Below are positions 32,493-42,799 of a stretch of 64,000 bases of DNA, in pieces (position 1 is the first letter of the stretch; the number at the start of each line of letters is the position of its first letter). The DNA is from Naganishia liquefaciens (taxonomy: Eukaryota > Basidiomycota > Tremellomycetes > Filobasidiales > Filobasidiaceae). The notes beneath the pieces are model-generated. The model worked only from the letters and a program-made list of their open reading frames with translations. It made no database searches and had not been told where the DNA came from. The position numbers and the translations under genes were made by a program. The stretch is from assembly GCA_013423385.1 (NCBI GenBank), contig BLZA01000016.1, forward strand, positions 62,001 through 126,000, written 5' to 3'.

Positions 32493-35196
32493 ATGCCCGA
32501 CGGGAAAAAAGTGCCCAAGAGTAGGCATCTGGTGTGGTATCGGGAGGTGAGTGGTGTGGTGTGGTGTGGTGCGGGGCGGTATGGTGCGGGTTTCAGCCGT
32601 TCTCGCCGTTGACGCGGGGGTTCTGAGGGGACGGGGGAAGCATAGGATGAGTGGGTGGTCGGGTTCTTGCGGCGCTTGATGAGGTGGAAGAGAAGACAAG
32701 AAGGGGCCAGTCGGAAAAACGTGCAAGGATCGTCGGACCGATTGCGCAGTACAAGATGATCGAACAGGGCTTTCCTACATTGCCGCCCTCAACGTCCCGG
32801 AACGAGGATAACCAGCGCGCAGTGCCATCGAGGAAAACATACGGGCCAAGGAGCGGCCTTACGTAGCAGCGGAAACCCCTCACAACGCACGCACGGACCA
32901 CAAGTACTCGAGCAATGGACCCAACACCCACATTCCAAAGTCCAACGGCTCGAAATGTCGACACGACTCGCGGCTGCGACCCAACATTTCATCATATCCA
33001 ATCCCATCCTCCGAACCTCCACCAGCAAACGGCGCACAGACCGTCTTTTTTCGCCGAATAGCCCGACTCGAGATCCCTCGACGCCCCCCCCCTCAAAAAA
33101 AAAAAAGCAAAAGACGTATCCTCATTCTACGACACCGAAATCGACGCACCCCGTTTTCGCGCACGGGAACCTCGCTGAATCCCGCAAGGGTTGGACATTC
33201 CCGCTTTGGACAATGATCCGCGCCGTCCTGGCGTCCCATCGCGTGCTTGCGCCCCTGCTGCTTTTTTTTTCTTTTTTTTCGAGGGGAATCCCTCGCATTG
33301 GACGAGCAGGAATAATGTCGTAGAGGTTGTGCAAGGGCCCATCTCACGACCGCATCTCATTCGGACGATCCCGTGGTTCGGCATTTTGGACGTTTGGGCT
33401 TTCGGCATCTCGGGTACCGAGAGGACGCGCGCGCACCGAAACCAATCTGTCGGGTTGGGAACGCAACTGTTCTACAATTCAGATGAGCGGATGCTTGTCG
33501 GTGGCGAATGTAGCGGAGGGGGCGGGCGGGGATACCAAAACGGAGGGCTTGGGCTTGGTTGCTGCTGCGACGTTGAATCTCCCCCGTCAAGACCGTGTCC
33601 TTTGCATAACCACAACTCCTTGACCGAATCTGACCCTTGCCTCCATCAGATCGTGCCCGCAACCCTCCCCGTCATCCTCCTCGGCACCGGCATCTTCTTC
33701 ACCCTTACCCTCCTCCAAACGCACCTTTCCCACTCGCGCTCGCTCGAGGATAGCGCCGCACGGATCACAGCGCTCGAGGATGAGCTGCGCGAATTACGCG
33801 AGAGCCAGAAACGACAGGCGGTGAATTGGAGTGCGGGTCAGTAACGCGCACGAGTCCTTGTCGTCGGCCGCCGCCGCCGCCTCCGTGGAGCGGGGTTCAC
33901 TGATGCCGCCCCCTGACAGGTCTCGGGACGGTCGTTCGACGCGTGAGGGATCTGGGAAGGGAAGTACACGCGCACGACCACGTCGAACATGTCGAGCCGG
34001 TCGTTCCGCCCGAACCGGTCAAGCCGTCCTTGACGCAACGTCTTGCCGCCATCAACCCATTCCGCACGGCCGAGGTCGAGCAAAAAGGAGATGCCGCCGC
34101 CGCCGCCGCCGCGCACATCGCGGGAGAAAAGATGGATACGCTGCGTGAGACCGCGGAAGCCAAGGCGGCGCGTGTCAAGAGCGAGGTCACGCAGAGAATG
34201 GATACCGTGCCGGCGCGCGCCGATCCGACCACGGCTAGTCCGACGCTCGCGACACGTCTTCTCTCGACGTTTGGAAACCCGCAAACGGACGACGCCAAGG
34301 TACAGCGGGATCTCGAGAATATAAAACGTGCCGCTGGACAGGTGGCCGGGGAAGCAACGGATACTGTCGAGGCTGCCAAGAAACGTCTCGAACGTGTCGA
34401 CGCGAACAAGGTCAAGGAGTCGCTCGTCGCGGCGGAAGAAAAAGTCGAGGACGCCGTGACGCCGCTCGCCGTTGCCACGGGGCAAAAGATGGACTCGATT
34501 CGTGAAGCCGCCACGGCAAAGGCATCCGACATCAGCGCCGAGCTCGAACACCGGGTGGATACCCTGCCGGCACGTTCTGATCCCGCTACGGCAAGCCCAT
34601 CGCTCGCGTCGCGATTGTTTGCAACGTTTGGCAACCCCCGAACCGACGATGTCAAGGCGCGAGAAGATTTGCGCGCCGTCCAGGCCACCGTCGAGCACCT
34701 CGCCGAGAAAGCGGTCGATACCGCTCATGCCGCCAAGGAGCGCCTCGAACACATCGACATGGGCAACGTCAAGCAGCGCGTCGTCGCGGCCGAGGCAAAA
34801 TTGCAAGATGCCGTGGCCCCGCTCGCGAGTGCGACGGCCGACAAGATGGACGTGCTTCGTGAGACTGTCACGGCGCGCTCCGCCGATCTCGACGAGACCG
34901 TGCGCGCGCGGTTGGACGCCTTGCCGGAGCGCGGGATCGACAACCCTTCGCAGGGCGTCGATCCCGTTCTCGCCTCTCGGCTTGTTGCGACGTTTGGAGA
35001 TCCGGCCGACGATGCGCGACTCACGCAAAGGGAGATTGGGGATGCTGTTGGTATGGGAAACGTTGTGCGGGCGGAAGAAGGCATTGCGGCTGCCAAGCAA
35101 GGCTTGAACGCGGCCAAGGACGTCGCCGGCGAGATGGTGGATCAGGTGGAGAACATTGTCGAGGAAAAGCGCGCCCGAGGCTGGTGGCGGTCGTAG
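32492..35196 (+). CDS. Membrane-anchored protein with three 119-residue helical repeats
   Basis: The 3' exons are convincing. Exon 33650-33839 encodes a membrane segment (TLPVILLGTGIFFTLTLLQ) and a coiled coil (AARITALEDELRELRESQKR). An 83-nt intron follows (donor GTCAGT, acceptor CTGACAG). The last exon, from about 33923, ends with RARGWWRS then TAG at 35194-35196. That exon holds three amphipathic Ala/Glu/Lys-rich repeats beginning at 34132, 34489 and 34846, exactly 357 nt apart. Each carries a (PAR)xDPxTASPxLAxRL(x)TFGNPxTDD-like core, like LEA or apolipoprotein-type helices. The first exon is less sure. The best candidate is 32492-32545 (MPDGKKVPKSRHLVWYRE), which matches in phase 0 but implies an intron of about 1.1 kb. 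Function unknown; a membrane-surface or desiccation-type role is a guess. Confidence 0.6.
32547..32588. repeat. GGTGT minisatellite
   Basis: Repeated GGTGT/GGTGC units beginning right at the splice donor after codon 18 of the preceding feature. Its position suggests it lies in the long first intron. Confidence 0.7.
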
Positions 35197-36759
35197 GGTA
35201 TTCAACCATAATGCGTATATTGATCTTGAGATTGCCCTCAGTTGCGCGGCGATACCTTATCACCATTGTCGTCGCCACCTCGCCACCAAACACGTGGATT
35301 TTGCCCATTGTTTCGGAATCAGGGGAGCATGGAGGAAGGCGGGATGGCAGGGAATCGGCACAGGGCCGATTCGCATAGGAGATTCAACGACTTTTCAGAC
35401 CACGAGTTGCTCTGATGTCGACGTGGCTTTCAGAGGGATGAAGCAGACACCTCGACTCTGTACCTCACACATCTCGGTCGCGCGCGCTCTTGTGCCGCTC
35501 AAACGGCTGTTCAAATCCGACTGCGACCGTCCCGAACAGTAGTTTGGAATTCCTTGCGGCTTTCGAGAACTCTTTTCAGGCATATCGCTTGAGGAACGAG
35601 TTTCGTAACAGCAGCACTTGCGGACGACACTGAAGGAACCCGCCGGTAGAGCTCGGCACGACATATCATCGATTAATGCCCGGAGCAATGGGCAAAAGCA
35701 TAGCAGCTCAGACTGCCTACAAATCTCTTCCTGTCGGGCTGATTAGCTGGCTAGTTGAGGTGTGCAGGTCAACAGCCAAGTTCCGCTCCCAGCGATACGG
35801 AAGACGCGAACCCGGGACCAAAGGACGGCAGAACCGACAGCGCGACAGCGCTCGGAACGATTTTTTTTTCCATTGACCGACAGAGAAATTGAGCAAATGT
35901 CGAGATCGACCTAGCGATCTAGTGAACAAATGCAGGTATCGAGCTTTCTGCTATCTCGCTCTTAGCCTTCCCAAGCTCTTTCCCGCGGACAGAGATTTCG
36001 TAGCTGAATGCGCTATAGACATACAGCGGCCGGGTCGGGAGCTTTGAGAGCCCTTCGGAAGGTGATTGTGTTCACTCCCGCGGTCTCGTAACTCGCCTAG
36101 CCTTCTTCTGAGCAGCTTTCTGAGCTGTTCCCTTGAGCTCTTCTGCCGCTTCATCGCCCAGCAGCTCGCCCATCAGCTGATGACTGCCTTGTCGCCCTGC
36201 AGCTGCTTTTTTCGATTGATCCGCGGGATTTCAGTGATCGGCGGTCATTTCAGCATCCCGTCTTCTTCTCGTCTTCCACCGGCCAAATCCAGCTGAGACC
36301 GAGGGAAAGCTTCTTGGGAACACCGTATCAAGACATGTTTCTCTCGCTCTTCTTCCTGCATCGCTCCGAGCCGAGGAGCTGAACAGCGCTGCAGATCCAT
36401 CATAGCTTTCATGTGCGCGCAATACAAGCTTAGCTATCCAGGGACAATCGCAAACTGCAAACGAAATACCTCCAGCAGCCAGGTATCGAGCTAGCTGAAT
36501 GGCTAGCTGAAACCGCTGGGCCGCCGCTCAGCCATCAACCTCTCCAGCGTGTTGCGCCTGTTTGCAAGCGAAACCAGGTTCCGGATGGAACACACGGGAC
36601 TGGGTGACGGATGCGGCAAGAGAGGTTACACTAACGGTTGAGATAGCGTCTCGAATGGCCTATCGACTTGGGCAGGAAATTTCTCCCTAGCTCAGCGTTT
36701 ATAAAGACAGTACTGCCATTCACTCCGCCCCCGTCCCTCGGCGACTCGCAACCAACACC
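35197..36759. other. Intergenic, GH16 gene promoter
   Basis: About 1.56 kb with no convincing exon. The stretch 35900-36500 is rich in AGCT-containing words, and a 13-base word (CAGGTATCGAGCT) occurs near 35934 and 36480. The last 60 bases carry a TATA element. Confidence 0.5.
36698..36706 (+). promoter_or_regulatory. TATA element of the GH16 gene
   Basis: TTTATAAAG about 55-60 bases before the ATG at 36760. Confidence 0.5.
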
Positions 36760-38600
36760 ATGTCGCGCCCTTCAGGAGACCACTTGGACCGTCCAGCGAT
36801 ACACCATTCCGAGTCCACCAACTCGGCCATGGGCCTGCTCAACGAGGGCTCCGAAGGGCAGTCTGCTTATCCCGAAACTCCCGGATTGTCAACTCCCGGC
36901 ATCTCGCGTGCGCCATCTTTGGATCAGTCTCGCGCCGATGTCAACCTCGCCAATGCCATTCCCATGGTTCCGTCCGTCTCCGTCTCAAATTTCGATCAGT
37001 TTGACGAAACAGCCGCTGCCAGCGGAGTCGATAGGCCGGGGAACGGAGAGGCCTCGCGAGCATCGAGCATCGGTATTGACAGGCCAGAATACGGAGATGC
37101 ATCGCGCGCATCGAGCATGTTCTCCGGCTTCAAGCGACGAAGCAAGGCGCCTTCACGAGCACAGTCTGTTCGATCCGCCGCCGGTAAATCATTCCGGTCC
37201 GGTATGACGGGCAAGACGAATGCTACGACCATGACGGCGCGAAAGCCGTTCCAAAGTACGCGATTGAAGGGGGAGATTTACAAGCCGTGGTTGGAGCACA
37301 AGGATCCGGCGCTCAGGTGGGCACGATGGATTACCCTGGCCTGCATTGTCATCGGATTCGGTCTTGCCGGCTACAGTGAGTATTTCATCAGGGAAAACAC
37401 AAGCAGCGCGCTGACCCTTGATAGTCTGCTACGATGGCTACAAGGCCGTTCCGAATGTAGGCAAGCTCTGCTCAGTCCTCGATGAAGACTTTAGCGGCGG
37501 CTTCAACACCGATACGTGGACCCGTGAGGTTCGACTGGACGGCTACGGCAATGGCCAATTCGAATGGACTACGGCCGACGAGGAAAACTCGTTCGTCAAG
37601 GATGGCGTGCTCTACCTCGTGCCGACATTGACCGCCGACAAGATCGGAGACGATGCGGTCGTCAACGGTTACACCTTGAACTTGACAACGGACGGCACCT
37701 GTACTTCTACCAACGTTACCCAATGCGCCGCCGTTTCCAACTCGTCTCTCTTGCAAATCATCAACCCGGTTCGAAGCGCTCGAATTCATACCAAGAACTC
37801 TTTCAGCATCAAATACGGCAAGGTTGAAGTTACAGCGAGAATGCCCACGGGTGATTGGCTGTGGCCGGCCATTTGGATGCTGCCCAAGGACAATGTGTAC
37901 GGCGAGTGGCCGAAATCGGGAGAAATTGATGTGAGTCCCAAGCCACAGGGAATGTAACGCTGTGCTAACGATCCCTTGCAGATTGCCGAAGCACGAGGCA
38001 ACAATGCGTCCTACGGTTTCCGAGGCAACAACTATGTCAATTCCGCTTTGCACTGGGGCCCGACACCCAAGTACGACCGTTACTACTGGACCCAGGGCTG
38101 GCGAAACATGCGACGTGCCACGTGGGCCGACGACTACCACACGTTTGGCATGGAATGGAACGAAGACTTTTTGTGGACCTATGTCGATTCGCGTGTCAAC
38201 CAGGTCATCTCGCTTCGATTCAACAAGGAGTCCTTCTGGGACCGCGGTAAATTCCCCACAACGATCGCCAATGGCAGCGACATTGTCAAGCTCTCCAACA
38301 TTTGGTCAAAGTCGGAAAAGAACGTGGCGCCGTTTGATCAGGAATTCTACCTGATCATGAACCTCGGCGTTGGCGGCACGAACGGTTGGTTCCCGGATAG
38401 TATCGGCGGCAAGCCATGGATCGATGATTCGCTCAGCGCCATGAGTGATTTCTGGCTCGCCAAGGACAAGTGGTACAACACCTGGCCCGAGGACAAGAGC
38501 AAGCGAGGTCTGGCCGTCAAGCAGGTCAAGATGGTGAGTCTTGGAGTGGTTTCATGCGATTGGCTAGTGCTGATGGTCTTTACAGTGGCAAAAATGTTAG
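36760..38600 (+). CDS. GH16 beta-glucan synthesis protein (KRE6/SKN1 type)
   Basis: Four exons, 1689 nt, 562 residues. A Ser-rich cytosolic N-terminus of about 190 residues comes first. One membrane segment follows (ITLACIVIGFGLAGY), giving type II topology, then a lumenal GH16 fold. Diagnostic blocks: DEDFSGGFNTDTWTREV, RMPTGDWLWPAIWMLP and the active-site GEIDIAEARGN, in the E-I-D-x-x-E form with both Glu present. Later come TFGMEWNEDFLWTYVDS and NLGVGGTNGWFPD. KRE6/SKN1 relatives act in the secretory pathway and are needed for beta-1,6-glucan. Introns: 37376-37424, 37931-37981 and 38534-38585. The last exon is 15 nt (WQKC plus stop). Confidence 0.95.
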
Positions 38601-39068
38601 GATCGAGGGCCGACATAGATGGTTTATAATGACTGTAGCCTGTATCTTTCCGTATTGTAGCTTATCGATATCGTGACTGAAGAGTCTGTGCGAGGCATCT
38701 GCATAATCAGCGAGGGCGTGATTTTGTGTCGCTACCGTAAAACCATGCGAGGTACCACGATGGCGGCTCAATGATCGCCCAAGGGCTCCATCAGCTAATG
38801 CTCGTTCGCGGTCCAAAGGGCAATGCAGTGGGGATTCGAGCTGGAGCGATTCGAGCGACGCACGACAAGATACCAGTAGGAGGCGATCAGAGCGCGCCGT
38901 ACGGAAAAGAGAGCGAACGAGACAGAAACCAGGAATACCGCCTACTGGCATCGTCCGCAGTGGAAATTCCAATCTTCTCCAACAATAATGTTACACTAGA
39001 ATACATACTGAATACAACCCATCTACCACGATCATCCCTGCCCGGCCGTCCACCGCAAACAATCTCAT
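38601..39068. other. Convergent intergenic region
   Basis: About 470 bases between two 3' ends. Nothing identified. Confidence 0.6.
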
Positions 39069-39526
39069 CTACCTTCGCCTCGCCGATCGTCCCGACTTTC
39101 TCCTCGCCTTGGTTGTACCCTGTCGATTCATGCCCTTGCTTTCCGGCCGAATCGAGAGGCCCTTGGACATGCGCCATTCTTCACGTCGGTTCAACCGCGG
39201 TCCCGAAGTGGAAATCTTTTTGGGTTCGCCCTCCATGTCGGCTAGAAGAACCGTCAGCGACGAGACTTCGCATGGGAATGCAGCATCGACTCACCATCTT
39301 CACGCTTGACATCCTCGGCCTTGACTTGCTTATCCCCCTCGACAGTCTCCTCGTCATCGACCTTCATCTCATCCTCCTTGACATCAGGCTTGACGAGTTC
39401 GCCCTCGGTCGTCAATTTTGACGAAAGTCGTTGCAGACGCGCGGCATGATGTACGGCGTAGAAGGAATCGGTCCGCTTGGCGGTGCGTGCTGCGACCTTT
39501 TTCTTGTTTCGGAGTGATTTGCCCAT
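39069..39526 (-). CDS. LLP/YBL028C-like small nuclear protein (DUF2423)
   Basis: Two exons (39526-39295 and 39241-39069), 405 nt, 134 residues. The start MGKSLRNKKKVAARTAKRTD then YAVHHAARLQRLSSKL matches the DUF2423 block at the N-terminus of yeast YBL028C and human LLP (MAKSLRSK...). The middle is acidic with Lys (VKEDEMKVDDEE). The C-terminus is very basic (TTKARRKSGRSARRR). Family members are nuclear or nucleolar and linked to ribosome or chromatin function, but poorly studied. The intron 39242-39294 has a CTAG acceptor. It is divergent from the dynein light chain gene, with 182 bases between starts. Confidence 0.85.
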
Positions 39527-39708
39527 GGTTGCGGATGGTGGATGAGAAATGAGCCATGAGATGCAAGACAGACGCCGCTCGAAATATGCCTCTATGGCAT
39601 AAATTCTCGAGGCGACACGGAGATGGCGCGCATGTCCGCCCCTCGACAAAGTAAACAAACAGCGCGTCATCTCGACCGTCTGCTCGTCTGAGACGTTTTG
39701 TAGGCCAA

Positions 39709-40338
39709 ATGTCACCCAAGATGAGTTCTGAATCGTACGTCTTGCCATCCGCCCCCCGGGTCTTGCTGACGCTTTCTAGGTTCGATGAAGCGTCTCTACG
39801 GTCGTACATGCGCAAGCTGATGGAGGCGACGCTGAGCAGTAAGCTGCTCGCGTCATATCCGTGACGCGACTGATCCCCTCGTCAAGATGTTGGCTATGAT
39901 AAAACCCAAGTAAAGCGCTTCAGCCAGGAGCTCAGTGCGGTACGTGCTCGCTTTCCACTCGACCTGACTGACGAATTTCATAGCGGATAAAAGATCGAAT
40001 GGTAGAGCTCGGGCCGGCGCACTGGAAATACATTGCGAGTTCCGTCACCCTTGTCCGGGATCGCGTTGGCTGAGTCGGTTATAGGTGACCATCATGATCA
40101 ATGAAAATCTTGGACAAGCCGGACGGTAAGGCTTCAACCACAGCGATTCCTACCGCGGCTGCTCATTCGCTTCGTAGCGCCGACATGGCCAATCATTGGG
40201 GACCCAAGGATGCGTGCATTCAGGAAATTTACAGTAACGTACGTCAGCCTTCCGTCCCTGTGGCTTCCTCACGGACCCATTGGGCAGGAAAACATCATCT
40301 GCGTCTGCTTTGCATACGTCGTGCGGACACGATCTTAG
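39709..40338 (+). CDS. Tctex-type dynein light chain (DYNLT family)
   Basis: Seven tiny exons, 342 nt, 113 residues. It reads SFDEASLRSYMRKLMEATLS, YDKTQVKRFSQELS, RMVELGPAHWKYIVTIMINE and then YSNENIICVCFAYVVRT. The KYIVT...N...G block and the final Cys-Val-rich strand are characteristic of Tctex-1 domains. These dimerise and hold cargo adaptors on the dynein intermediate chain. Introns: 39735-39779, 39839-39886, 39940-39983, 40035-40084, 40126-40177 and 40239-40287. Intron 4 starts with GCGAGT and ends TTATAG; only this GC-AG choice gives KYI-VTI in frame. More than 45% of the transcribed length is intron. Confidence 0.9.
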
Positions 40339-40444
40339 CCGGCGCGAAGCATTTCGCGTTCAAATGTGTAGCGGAGGACATTGCCAAAATCGTCGTACGC
40401 TGTAACAGAAATCGTCCATATAAAATCCCATTACATTGCCCGCC

Positions 40445-42563
40445 CTAATCCGTATACGCCCCCTCGGACGCATCCGCCGCATCCCTTGCATACTTGTACA
40501 AGATTCCCCGCTTAAACCTCGGCTCCCGCTTGCCCGTCCTTTCCCATTCCTCGCGTCGCGATGCAAGCTCCTCCTCGGACACCTGCACCGAAAGCGTATT
40601 CTTCTCGGCATCAATCGTCACGATATCGCCATCCTTGACAAGTGCGATCGGTCCACCAACGAAAGCCTCGGGCGTGACGTGGCCGACGACGAAGCCTCGG
40701 CTTGCGCCAGAGAATCGACCGTCGGTGATGAGCGCAGTGTCATTGCCCAAGCCGGCTCCCATGATGGCGCCGGTGACCTTGAGCCTGAACGCAAAGACAT
40801 CAGCACGAGCGTTCGAGCAGAACCGGAGCGAGCGACTCACATCTCGGGCATTCCCGGACCACCCTTGGGACCCTTGTAGCGCAAAACGACGACGGTGCCC
40901 TTGGTCAATCGATGCTCGGCAATCGCATCGAGCGCCTGCTGCTCCTGATCAAAGCACATGGCCTTGCCAGAGAAGAAGACGCCTTCTTTGCCGGTGATCT
41001 TTGCGACGGCGCCTCGAGGCGAGAGGTTGCTGCGATAGGGTTAGCACGAGTCTCTTTGCGACCGAGTCGAGAACGTACCCCTTGAGGATTCGCAAGTGAC
41101 CCGTCGACTTCATTGGCTTCTCGATTGGTCGGATAACGTCCTGGGTGGTGAAATCGAGCTCGGCCGCGTGCTGCAGGTTTTCCCGCATCGTCTTGCCCGT
41201 CACGGTCATGATGCTGTGCCCAAGTCAGCTCAAGTCGCGGCACAAAGGCTGGGCTCCCAACTCACTCGCCATCGATGAAGCCCTTCTCCATCAAGTAACG
41301 CAAAATCGCCGGCGTTCCACCGACCTTGTGCACGTCCTCCATCACGTACTTTCCACTCGGCTGCAAATCCGCCAGGACGGGCGTCTTGTCGGCAATCATT
41401 TGGAAATCGTCGATCGTCAAGTCGACCTTGCATGCCCGCGCAACGGCGAGCAAGTGCAGGACGGCGTTGGTCGAGCCGCACATGACCATGGCAATGGTGA
41501 TGGCGTTGAGGAATGCCGGACGCGTCATGATATCCAGCGGTCGAATGTTCTTTTCCAGCAACGTGCGAAGGTACTTGCCCGCTCGTGCACATTCTTGCTG
41601 TTTCTCCGGGTAGACGGCGGGAAGACAACTGCTGTAAGGCAGCGTCATGCCCATGGCTTCCATGATCGATGACATTGTGTTGGCCGTAAACATGCCGCTG
41701 CACGAGCCGTACGACGGACACGCGTGTCTAACGACATCGTCGTGCTGCTCCTTGGAAACATCACCGGCAATGTATCCTCCGTAACTCTCGTAGAAACTTC
41801 CAATATTGAGCGGATCACCAGCCTTGGCGTTGAGCGCGGGGCAGTCGACTTCTCGCTTGCCGGCCTGGATGGCACCGCCGTAAATGATCAACGTCGGCCG
41901 GTTGTATCGCGCGGCAGCGATCATGGCACCGGGCATGTTCTTGTCGCATGCCGGGAGAAGGATGGAGCCGTCGTATCGGTGAGCCTCCATGATGGTCTCG
42001 ATTGAATCTAGAAGTAGGGTTCGTTTCGGTCGCGTTTGCGTGTTTTAGTCAACTCACCCGCGATCAGATCTCGAGAAGGCAACGAGTAGGACATGCCGTC
42101 GTGGCCCATACCGATGTTATCGCTGCGAGGAATTAGCCGCGCTTGCGTTAAAAGTCGGAACGAACGCTTACCTGACTCCGACCGTCGCAGTCTGGAAACC
42201 CACCATCCCACAGTCCTGCACGCCCTTCTTGACAATCTTCCCAAAATCATTGAGATGGGTATTACATGGGTTACCTTCTCTTCTATCAGTTTTGTCCTCT
42301 CCTACAATCCCAAAGAGCAACCCACCTTCAAACCATACGGAAGCGATGCAAACTTGGGCCTTGTGGAGGTCTTCGGGTTGCAGACCGAGCGCATACATGT
42401 AAGCTTGCGATCCACCCCGCGATGGATCCTCCGTCAAAAACGCCGAATGCGCATTGATCTTGACGGCCGTGTTCTCCTGTGATTGAGGGGCGGGGTCGTG
42501 ACCGAAAGCGTCGGCGACCTTGGATCGCGGGATCGAGTGGATGTTGACTTCTCCGGCAGACAT
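40445..42563 (-). CDS. ILV3: Dihydroxy-acid dehydratase
   Basis: Iron-sulfur dehydratase of valine, leucine and isoleucine synthesis. It converts 2,3-dihydroxy acids to 2-keto acids in mitochondria. Blocks seen: [36 protein letters not shown] (cluster Cys), [20 protein letters not shown] (second cluster Cys), [29 protein letters not shown] and [20 protein letters not shown]. It ends ASEGAYTD then TAG at 40445. Several short introns are present. The first in-frame ATG is at 42563 ([16 protein letters not shown]), which does not look like a mitochondrial presequence. The frame stays open about 30 codons further upstream without an ATG, so the true 5' end may be different. Confidence 0.93.
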
Positions 42564-42799
42564 GGTCGCTAGACGTGAAATTGATGGTGGAGGAACGTAA
42601 AAATGATGGCGGTGCTGAGCGATGCCTGTAGTACCTGTGTCCTGCAAAGTCAAAGAGAGAGGAAGAGGATGAGGTGGAGATGCTTTTGTGCAATTCAGCC
42701 CATTTGACTGGCTGAGCGGAAACGCGGACCAGACGGACGCGGGATCGGCGTTCGGGACGGACGGACCGTTGATGGAAGCTAGCGTATCGCTAATGGAAG
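42564..42799. promoter_or_regulatory. ILV3 upstream region
   Basis: About 235 bases between the ILV3 start and the 3' end of the next minus-strand gene. It is partly open in phase with ILV3 and may hold its leader or first exon. No TATA box seen. Confidence 0.4.

Noticed and set aside
33838-35205. 455-codon open frame on the minus strand
   Set aside because: It is the antisense shadow of the repeat-bearing plus-strand exon. The GC-skewed codons of the true gene keep the opposite strand open. Its repeats merely mirror the real ones and there is no family match.
35934-36492. 13-base word repeated about 545 bases apart, as target-site duplication of an insertion
   Set aside because: The interval has no terminal inverted repeats, no transposase frame and no composition break, so a chance repeat is more likely.
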